This document shows positions 7,033 to 12,886 of a stretch of DNA of 19,612 nt, one piece after another. The notes below the pieces were generated by a model, which searched no databases, was not told the origin of the DNA, and was given only the letters and a program-made list of their open reading frames with translations. Source of the stretch: RGIG1934 sp045122895 (lineage in GTDB: Bacteria; Bacillota; Clostridia; Lachnospirales; Lachnospiraceae). The position numbers were made by a program, and so were the translations under genes. Each line of letters opens with the position of its first letter. Position 1 is the stretch's first letter. Location of the stretch: positions 1 to 19,612 of the forward strand of contig JBGVIE010000076.1 in NCBI GenBank assembly GCA_045122895.1, given 5' to 3'.

Positions 7033-7875
7033 TTACTTCATATTCTTTCCGTCTCTTCTTCTTACGATAAGCTTATTAGACGCTTTGTTCTTCTTTCTTG
7101 TCTTCAAACCAAGAGCTGGTTTACCCCAAGGTGTACATGGACCCGGACGACCGATTCCTGTCTTACCTTCACCACCACCGTGTGGATGGTCATTAGGGTT
7201 CATAACAGAACCACGAACTGTAGGTCTAATACCCATGTTACGCTTACGACCTGCTTTACCAATGTTTACAAGGTCATGTTCGATATTACCAACAGTACCG
7301 ATTGTTGCTCTACAAATAATTGGTACCATTCTCATTTCGCCTGATGGTAATCTAAGTGTAGCATACTTGCCTTCCTTAGCCATTAACTGAGCTGTGTTAC
7401 CAGCCGCACGAACTAACTGTCCGCCTCTGCCTGGATATAATTCTACGTTATGAACTTCTGTACCAACCGGAATGTCAGAAAGTGGTAAGCAGTTACCAAC
7501 CTTAACTTCTGCTGTTGATCCGTTCATTACTGTCATACCAACCTTTAATCCGTTAGGAGCAAGGATGTATGCCTTTTCACCATCTGCATAGCAGATAAGT
7601 GCGATATTAGCTGTTCTGTTTGGATCGTATTCAATCGAAACAACCTTTGCTGGAATACCATCTTTGTTTCTCTTGAAATCGATAATTCTATATTTTCTTC
7701 TTGATCCGCCACCGCGGTGTCTAACTGTTATTTTACCCTGATTGTTACGACCTGAGTTCTTCTTTAATGAAACTGTTAAAGATTTCTCTGGCACTGACTT
7801 TGTAATTTCTACATTGTCAAGTGTTGTCATAGCTCTTCTAGAAGGTGTATATGGGTTAAATGTTTTAATTCCCAT
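7033..7875 (-). CDS. rplB: 50S ribosomal protein L2
   Basis: L2 is a universally conserved protein needed for subunit joining and peptidyl-transferase activity. The 280-residue product has the N-terminal MGIKTFNPYTPSRRAMTTLD, an OB-like and an SH3-like domain, the AGGQ-type region LYPGRGGQLVRAAGNTAQLM, and the C-terminal loop NPNDHPHGGGEGKTGIGRPG containing the histidine implicated in catalysis in E. coli L2. The frame is open 18 codons further upstream, but GAAAGGAGA sits directly before the ATG at 7875 and the product then has family length. A 72-nt gap separates it from rplW. Confidence 0.98.
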   Translation of the reverse strand: MGIKTFNPYTPSRRAMTTLDNVEITKSVPEKSLTVSLKKNSGRNNQGKITVRHRGGGSRRKYRIIDFKRNKDGIPAKVVSIEYDPNRTANIALICYADGEKAYILAPNGLKVGMTVMNGSTAEVKVGNCLPLSDIPVGTEVHNVELYPGRGGQLVRAAGNTAQLMAKEGKYATLRLPSGEMRMVPIICRATIGTVGNIEHDLVNIGKAGRKRNMGIRPTVRGSVMNPNDHPHGGGEGKTGIGRPGPCTPWGKPALGLKTRKKNKASNKLIVRRRDGKNMK

Positions 7876-7947
7876 TTTTGTTCTCCTTTCATTTTCCAGA
7901 CTGCGTATATATTCCTGCCGGTTTTTCACACAGCCCTATACTATTTC

Positions 7948-8247
7948 TTAAAGACCTTCAAAGATTTCAATTTCCTTGCTGTCTTCTGTCAACTCAACGA
8001 TTGCTTTCTTAGACTTAGCTGTCTTACCAACTACTGCTCCACGTCTCTTTTTCTTGCCGTCAAGGTTCATTGTGCATACGTTCTTTACTTTTGTTCCTTC
8101 GAACATTTTTTCTACAGCTTCTTTAATCTGAGTCTTGTTTGCTTCTGTATGAACTAAGAAAGTATATTTCTTGCTTGTCATAGCATCCATACTCTTTTCA
8201 GAGATAACTGGTTTGAGGATTACATCATAGTACTGTACATTTGCCAT
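7948..8247 (-). CDS. rplW: 50S ribosomal protein L23
   Basis: L23 is at the tunnel exit and is the main docking point for trigger factor and SRP. The 99-residue product begins MANVQYYDVILKPVISEKSM and has the family motif KYTFLVHTEANKTQIKEAVE and the basic MNLDGKKKRRGAVVG loop. The ATG overlaps the rplD stop (TAATG), and its AGGAGG lies inside the last codons of rplD, so translation of the two is probably coupled. Confidence 0.98.
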   Translation of the reverse strand: MANVQYYDVILKPVISEKSMDAMTSKKYTFLVHTEANKTQIKEAVEKMFEGTKVKNVCTMNLDGKKKRRGAVVGKTAKSKKAIVELTEDSKEIEIFEGL

Positions 8248-8867
8248 TATGCGTACACCTCCTCGATTGTTTCTACAGCAGCCTTATCAATTACTACTGT
8301 GTCATATTTCATAATGTCATATACATTAATTGTGTTTGTTAACGCTGTCTTGATTGAAGGAATATTCTTTGCAGACATTACTACCTTCTCATCATTCTCA
8401 TTCAACACTACAAGTGCTTTAGAAACCTTTAAGTTTGCTAATGCATTTGCGAATGTCTTTGTCTTAATTTCATCCATCTTGATTGAATCAACAACGATGA
8501 ACTTGTTTTCCTGTACTCTTGAAGTTAAAGCAGATTTAAGAGCAATTCTTCTCTCTTTCTTATTTAACTTGAATGAGTAATCTCTTGGCTTTGGAGCGAA
8601 TACTACGCCACCGCCAGTCCACTGTGGAGATCTTGTAGAACCCTGTCTTGCGTGACCTGTTCCCTTCTGTCTCCATGGCTTTCTTCCACCGCCGCTAACT
8701 TCAGAACGTGTCTTTGCGCTCTGTGTTCCCTGACGATTATTTGCAAGCTGGCTAACAACTGCCATGTGTACTAAGTGCTCGTTAATTTCTACACCAAATA
8801 CAGCGTCGTTAAGTTCGATATCTCCAACTTGGTTACCTTCCATATTGTAAACAGATACTTTTGCCAT
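8247..8867 (-). CDS. rplD: 50S ribosomal protein L4
   Basis: L4 nucleates 50S assembly and extends a loop into the peptide tunnel. In E. coli free L4 represses the S10 operon by acting on its leader RNA. The 206-residue product has the long tunnel loop at about residues 44-90, including SGGGRKPWRQKGTGHARQGS, and a Rossmann-like globular part. AAGGAGG is eight bases before the ATG. If L4 autoregulation operates here, the leader at 9996-10240 is the most likely target; that is an inference. Confidence 0.98.
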   Translation of the reverse strand: MAKVSVYNMEGNQVGDIELNDAVFGVEINEHLVHMAVVSQLANNRQGTQSAKTRSEVSGGGRKPWRQKGTGHARQGSTRSPQWTGGGVVFAPKPRDYSFKLNKKERRIALKSALTSRVQENKFIVVDSIKMDEIKTKTFANALANLKVSKALVVLNENDEKVVMSAKNIPSIKTALTNTINVYDIMKYDTVVIDKAAVETIEEVYA

Positions 8868-8890
8868 CTGTGCGTCCTCCTTCCTTAAAC

Positions 8891-9526
8891 CTATTTAGCA
8901 GTCTTTACTGATTCTTTTATTGTAACTAATGCTTTCTTAGGTCCAGGTCCAGCACCTTTAACTAAGATTAAGTTATTTTCTGCATCAACTCTAACAACTT
9001 CAAGATTCTGAACTGTTATTTTCTTTGCGCCCATATGTCCAGGCATCTTCTTGCCCTTGAATACCTTACTAGGATCAGAACAAGCACCGTTTGAACCTGC
9101 ATGTCTATGGTACTTAGAACCATGAGCCATAGGTCCTCTTGACTGTCCATGTCTCTTAATAGCGCCTTGGAAACCTTTACCCTTTGCAATTGCACTTGCG
9201 TCAACCTTGTCGCCTGCCGCAAAGATTTCAGCCTTGATTTCGTCTTTTACTGAGTATTCTTCTGCGTTTTCAAACTTGAATTCTCTTACATATCTCTTGT
9301 AAGAAACTCCAGCCTTGTCAAACATACCCTTCATTGGCTTGTTAACAAGCTTTTCTCTCTTGTCTGCAAAACCAACCTGTACTGCACTGTATCCATCGTT
9401 AGCTACTGTCTTAACCTGTGTAACTACGCAAGGACCAGCCTGAAGAACTGTAACTGGTGTTAATACACCGTCTTCATTGAAGATTTGAGTCATTCCGACT
9501 TTTGTTGCTAAAATAGCTTTCTTCAT
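8891..9526 (-). CDS. rplC: 50S ribosomal protein L3
   Basis: L3 is an assembly initiator whose central extension reaches the peptidyl-transferase centre. The 211-residue product begins MKKAILATKVGMTQIFNEDG and has KGKGFQGAIKRHGQSRGPMA and SDPSKVFKGKKMPGHMGAKK, the conserved W-finger/central-loop region. The classic methylated glutamine position of E. coli L3 lies in a GSNGAC context here, so that modification is probably absent. AGGAGG is ten bases before the ATG. Upstream is an unusually long 157-nt gap. Confidence 0.98.
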   Translation of the reverse strand: MKKAILATKVGMTQIFNEDGVLTPVTVLQAGPCVVTQVKTVANDGYSAVQVGFADKREKLVNKPMKGMFDKAGVSYKRYVREFKFENAEEYSVKDEIKAEIFAAGDKVDASAIAKGKGFQGAIKRHGQSRGPMAHGSKYHRHAGSNGACSDPSKVFKGKKMPGHMGAKKITVQNLEVVRVDAENNLILVKGAGPGPKKALVTIKESVKTAK

Positions 9527-9683
9527 TACCTTTCAACCTCCTGTTAAATCTACAGCGGTTTTCAGTGCTTTGCACCGAAAACATCCTAGAACAGTCTAAT
9601 ATACGTGGAACACTATATCGGGTCGGAAGTGTTGCTTTTATATCTAAACCCTTCAGGATTACTACTTAACTAATAGAACTCAA
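9527..9683 (-). promoter_or_regulatory. Structured rpsJ-rplC intergenic segment with an 11-bp hairpin
   Basis: This 157-nt spacer is about four times longer than most gaps in the operon. On the transcribed strand it holds a hairpin at 9558-9582 with two 11-nt arms fully paired around an AAA loop (one G-U), and a second possible stem at 9609-9614 with 9628-9633. The rplC ribosome site follows the strong hairpin by 16 bases. There is no U-run, so it is not an intrinsic terminator. It may be an RNA processing, stability or translational control element. I saw no convincing promoter. Confidence 0.6.
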
Positions 9684-9995
9684 TTATTTCATCTTGACAT
9701 CGATATAAACACCTGCTGGCATTTCTAACTTAGTCAACGCATCAACTGTCTTCTGTGATGGTGATAAGATATCGATAAGTCTCTTATGAGTTCTCTTCTC
9801 GAACTGTTCTCTTGAATCTTTGTACTTGTGAACGGCTCTTAAGATTGTTACAACTTCCTTCTTTGTCGGAAGTGGAACTGGTCCGCTAACCTTAGCACCT
9901 GTCTTCTTAACAGTTTCGATGATTTTTCCAGCTGACTGATCAATTAACTTGTGATCATAAGCCTTCAATGTGATTCTCATTACTTGACTTGCCAT
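9684..9995 (-). CDS. rpsJ: 30S ribosomal protein S10 (first gene of the operon)
   Basis: S10 is a 30S head protein that also acts as NusE in transcription antitermination with NusB. The 103-residue product begins MASQVMRITLKAYDHKLIDQ and contains KVSGPVPLPTKKEVVTILRA and HKYKDSREQFEKRTHKRLID, which are diagnostic. The frame is open another 20 codons upstream, but that part lies in the leader. AAAAGGAGG precedes the ATG at 9995 with a rather long 12-base spacer ending in a run of T. It opens the S10 operon. Confidence 0.97.
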   Translation of the reverse strand: MASQVMRITLKAYDHKLIDQSAGKIIETVKKTGAKVSGPVPLPTKKEVVTILRAVHKYKDSREQFEKRTHKRLIDILSPSQKTVDALTKLEMPAGVYIDVKMK

Positions 9996-10240
9996 AAAAA
10001 AAAGTCGCCTCCTTTTCGTATTTTGAAAAAGTACGAACAAGCGGTGACTGTACACTCTTCCGTGTGTGTCGCTATCGTTAATTCAAACAAAAGCGTCATC
10101 GACACGTTGTTTCCACCCGAAGATGGACGATATATTGTATACAGTGACTTGCCGTCAGTTTCATAACTTGACATTCGCTCCACGGAAAACCTGCATTTCA
10201 ATGCAGCAACCTCACGCTTCACAGCTATCTATGTCACAGC
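9996..10240 (-). promoter_or_regulatory. Folded 5' leader RNA of the S10-spc operon
   Basis: This long gene-free stretch is the probable 5' UTR of about 245 nt. By eye it forms two domains. Domain 1: 10231-10236 pairs with 10169-10174 (6 bp) and encloses a hairpin at 10191-10206 with a UGAA loop. Domain 2: 10137-10145 pairs with 10047-10055 (9 bp, one G-U) and encloses a CCAUC-UUCG-GGUGG hairpin at 10113-10126 and a 6-bp helix of 10100-10105 with 10066-10071. A weak hairpin at 10017-10035 lies just before the ribosome site. Leaders of S10 operons are controlled by L4 in E. coli; the same role here is inferred. Confidence 0.65.
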
Positions 10241-10247
10241 AAAACCT

Positions 10248-10276
10248 AGTATATACTATGGTCTGATAAAAATCAA
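10248..10276 (-). promoter_or_regulatory. Main S10-spc operon promoter with A/T-rich UP-like region
   Basis: On the minus strand TTGATT (10271-10276) and TATACT (10248-10253) are separated by 17 bases, a good sigma-A promoter. Directly upstream, 10277-10305 is almost entirely A/T, including A8 flanked by an inverted TTGTATT/AATACAA repeat at 10286-10305, which could act as an UP element for high expression. Expected start of transcription is near 10240. Confidence 0.75.
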
Positions 10277-10327
10277 CAAATATTTTTGTATTTTTTTTAA
10301 TACAATCTTCAATACATTTTTTCTTAC

Positions 10328-10356
10328 TTGTTTGATATTTAATCCTATAGTATACT
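10328..10356 (+). promoter_or_regulatory. Promoter of the methyltransferase gene
   Basis: TTGTTT (10328-10333) and TATACT (10351-10356) are spaced by 17 bases, with an AT-rich context. The -35 is weak and the -10 is good. The gene that follows has only a poor ribosome site, a purine-rich AAGAAGAAAAGAG stretch, which suggests modest expression. The promoter is divergent from the S10 promoter about 50 bases away. Confidence 0.55.
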
Positions 10357-10393
10357 ATCACTATTATTATAAGAAGAAAAGAGTGAATTAAAT

Positions 10394-11257
10394 ATGTGGA
10401 CTGCAAACAATTGGAAAGATTATCAGGTAATTGATTGTTCTAAAGGTGAAAAGCTTGAACGCTGGGGGAACTATATTCTTGTAAGACCTGACCCACAGGT
10501 TATATGGGACACTCCAAAGACAGAAAAGGGCTGGAAGAAGATGAATGGCCACTACCACCGAAGTTCAAAAGGTGGCGGTGAGTGGGAATTTTTTAACCTC
10601 CCTGAACAATGGACTATTAATTATAGAGACTTAACATTTAATCTTAAGCCTTTTAGTTTTAAACACACCGGGCTTTTTCCTGAACAGGCTGTTAATTGGG
10701 ATTGGTTCTCTGAAATGATTAAGAATGCAGGAAGACCTGTTAAGGTTCTTAACCTTTTCGCTTATACAGGTGGCGCAACATTGGCCGCTGCTGCTGCAGG
10801 TGCATCAGTTACTCATGTGGATGCTTCTAAAGGAATGGTTCAGTGGGCAAAAGAGAATGCTGCATCATCAGGTCTCTCTGACAGACCAATAAGATGGCTT
10901 GTAGACGACTGTGTCAAATTCGTCGAGAGAGAAATAAGACGTGGCAACAAATACGATGGTATTATTATGGATCCCCCTTCATATGGAAGAGGGCCAAAAG
11001 GTGAAATATGGAAAATCGAAGATTCTATTCACAACTTTGTAAAGCTTTGCGCTCAGATTCTTTCAGATGATCCTGTATTCTTCTTAATCAATTCGTACAC
11101 TACCGGTCTTGCACCAGCCGTGCTTACCTATATGTTAGAGACAGAAATCAACTCAAAACATAAGGGACATGTTATATCAGACGAGATAGGTCTTCCGGTA
11201 TCGTCAAACGGTCTTGTTCTCCCATGCGGAGCTTCAGGCAGATGGTATAAGGAATAA
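10394..11257 (+). CDS. Class I SAM-dependent methyltransferase, probably rRNA-modifying (COG1092-like)
   Basis: The 287-residue product carries a Rossmann methyltransferase domain. SAM-binding motif I is LNLFAYTGGATLAAAAAGA at 119-137, followed by the acidic residue D143 in HVDASKG and by D171-D172. The catalytic-type motif DPPSYGRGPKGE spans 193-204. This layout matches the RlmI/RlmK-like group (COG1092) that methylates 23S rRNA, but the N-terminal PUA domain of RlmI is absent and the first 100 residues are a shorter, tryptophan-rich region. The exact target base is not known from sequence. The gene stands alone, divergent from the ribosomal operon, with a terminator 27 nt after its stop. 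Confidence 0.87.
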   Translation: MWTANNWKDYQVIDCSKGEKLERWGNYILVRPDPQVIWDTPKTEKGWKKMNGHYHRSSKGGGEWEFFNLPEQWTINYRDLTFNLKPFSFKHTGLFPEQAVNWDWFSEMIKNAGRPVKVLNLFAYTGGATLAAAAAGASVTHVDASKGMVQWAKENAASSGLSDRPIRWLVDDCVKFVEREIRRGNKYDGIIMDPPSYGRGPKGEIWKIEDSIHNFVKLCAQILSDDPVFFLINSYTTGLAPAVLTYMLETEINSKHKGHVISDEIGLPVSSNGLVLPCGASGRWYKE

Positions 11258-11283
11258 TTTTTCTTCTATATTCATATAATCTT

Positions 11284-11325
11284 AAAACAGGATGTACAAC
11301 ATTTAGTTATACATCCTGTTTTTTT
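11284..11325. terminator. Bidirectional intrinsic terminator between convergent genes
   Basis: Arms 11284-11296 and 11310-11322 pair over 13 bp around a 13-base loop and are followed by a run of seven T on the plus strand. On the minus strand the same hairpin ends in TTTT. It lies between the converging methyltransferase and chemoreceptor genes and overlaps the chemoreceptor stop codon, so it probably serves both. Confidence 0.9.
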
Positions 11326-12820
11326 ATTCTTCTACATATTTATCAATCTTCTTGACTACTTCTAAGAGTTCATCCATTAATCTGCTTGCCTCTTTTGCTT
11401 TATCTGATGCATCCCTGCCAATCTCAACAGCCTGTTCTGTACTGGCTGATACTTCTTCACTGACAGATGATATCTGTGAAATACTATCAACGATTGTATT
11501 GTTAGATTCAAGAATCTCTCCAATTCTCTTGTATATCTGGTCAACTCTTGCAAGAAGACCGTCAACGCTTTCACCAATGTAGCCAAACTGCTCATCTGTA
11601 TCTTTTATTATTGCTGACTCCTGTGCTGATGACTGAATAACTTCATCTACTGTAATCTTGGCAGTATCAGCATTCACTCTAAGCTCCTGTACAATTGTCT
11701 GAATACCTTCTGTAAGCTGTCTTGTCTCCTCTGAAAGCTGTCTGATTTCATCAGCTACTACAGCGAATCCCCTTCCCGCTTCACCCGCTCTTGCACTTTC
11801 AATCGATGCATTAAGTGCAAGTAAATTAGTCTGGCTTGAAATAGCGAAAATCTGTTGTATAATCTCTTCGACTTTTCTTGTATTGTCTATAAGATGGGTT
11901 ACTGCCTCAACTACCTTTTCATTGGCTATAATCGCCTGTTTAGTGTGTCCCTTCAATGTATCAACAGATCTTTTACCACCGTCAACAGCTTCTGCCGAAG
12001 CCTTTGCATAACTCATCATCTCATCGGACATTTCCTTTGTTTCATTGATCATACTCTGAATATTTCCAGTCATAACAGTCTGTTTTTCTATACTCTGTGC
12101 ATTGCTTGTATTTCCCTGTGAAATATCGTTAAGTGCAATTGCCGTATTCTCGACATTGTCAGACAATACATTCATATATCTGCCCGCTTCTACAGAGTCT
12201 TCCTTAACTACCTTTGCAATCTCAAGCACTTCCTTAAGAAGCTGTTCATTCTTTGCTCTCTCTCCAGCCACCTCAGCAAGTCGTATTTCGTTATTCTTGT
12301 TCGATATGTACGATGCACCTGTAACTGTATAACAAAATACTGCCACTGTAGCTACCTGCAATATGAATGATGTAGTATTAATCTCTGCTCCAGAATGCAT
12401 ATGCTTAAGTACCGCAGCAACATATATAACGTCTGCAACATTTATCAATGTAAAAATTGCACCTATTATCAGACAAAATTTTGAATTGAAATACAATATG
12501 TATACCACCGCTATCGGAAATACAATCGCAAATACTAAATCATTCTTGGAACCAAACACACACAAGGAATACACAACCATGTACCCTGCCATAGAGGCTG
12601 TCTTAAACATCTCTGAAGTCTTATTCCTGAAATATATGATATAATCTATTGCCAAAAATACAATTACACTTATATCTACCGCCATCAAAAATGGTAGTCC
12701 GATATTTCCCTTGCTAAAGTCACCTATATACCCGACAAACATTAACAAATTAATAACCGTCATTATAATAAGTGCAAATTTGTTTACTTCCTTTTCCTTG
12801 CAGTAAATATTCTTGTCCAT
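11324..12820 (-). CDS. Methyl-accepting chemotaxis protein with six N-terminal membrane segments
   Basis: This 498-residue chemoreceptor should signal through CheW/CheA to the flagellar motor. Residues 1-172 contain about six hydrophobic segments (near 15-33, 42-64, 72-90, 93-111, 114-138, 150-172) joined by very short loops, so there is no large extracytoplasmic ligand domain. No HAMP domain is evident between the last segment and the coiled coil. The cytoplasmic coiled coil (about 175-498) has the hairpin tip QIFAISSQTNLLALNASIES at 323-342 and EAGRGFAVVADEIRQL at 347-362. There is no C-terminal CheR-docking pentapeptide. CGGAGG is eight bases before the ATG. No other chemotaxis gene is adjacent, so it is an orphan receptor; the ligand is unknown. 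Confidence 0.94.
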   Translation of the reverse strand: MDKNIYCKEKEVNKFALIIMTVINLLMFVGYIGDFSKGNIGLPFLMAVDISVIVFLAIDYIIYFRNKTSEMFKTASMAGYMVVYSLCVFGSKNDLVFAIVFPIAVVYILYFNSKFCLIIGAIFTLINVADVIYVAAVLKHMHSGAEINTTSFILQVATVAVFCYTVTGASYISNKNNEIRLAEVAGERAKNEQLLKEVLEIAKVVKEDSVEAGRYMNVLSDNVENTAIALNDISQGNTSNAQSIEKQTVMTGNIQSMINETKEMSDEMMSYAKASAEAVDGGKRSVDTLKGHTKQAIIANEKVVEAVTHLIDNTRKVEEIIQQIFAISSQTNLLALNASIESARAGEAGRGFAVVADEIRQLSEETRQLTEGIQTIVQELRVNADTAKITVDEVIQSSAQESAIIKDTDEQFGYIGESVDGLLARVDQIYKRIGEILESNNTIVDSISQISSVSEEVSASTEQAVEIGRDASDKAKEASRLMDELLEVVKKIDKYVEE

Positions 12821-12852
12821 ATATCATCCTCCGTCCATACAACTTTATGTAT

Positions 12853-12881
12853 ATTGTACAATAATCCCAATAAGATATCAA
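12853..12881 (-). promoter_or_regulatory. Promoter of the chemoreceptor gene
   Basis: TTGATA (12876-12881) and TACAAT (12853-12858) on the minus strand are spaced by exactly 17 bases, each one base off consensus. This is a vegetative sigma-A promoter, not the sigma-28 type often seen for motility genes. It lies in the short gap after the 779-residue TPR protein gene, so the receptor is probably transcribed on its own. Confidence 0.75.
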
Positions 12882-12886
12882 TCATT

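Noticed and set aside
7085..7390. A 101-codon plus-strand frame opposite rplB
   Set aside because: It is antisense to a highly conserved ribosomal gene, has no ribosome site, and its composition is that of a complementary-strand shadow.
1..9995. An insertion, missing gene or duplicated gene in the ribosomal operon
   Set aside because: All genes from rpsJ to secY occur once, in the canonical order, with intact reading frames and normal lengths.
9980..10222. An 80-codon minus-strand reading frame covering the S10 leader
   Set aside because: It lacks a ribosome site, runs into rpsJ in another frame, resembles no protein I know, and overlaps strongly paired RNA segments. It is better read as a structured leader.
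10286..10305. Inverted repeat TTGTATT/AATACAA with a T8 run as a terminator
   Set aside because: The stem is all A/T apart from one G-C pair, there is no upstream gene on the plus strand to end, and it sits exactly where an UP element of the S10 promoter would be.
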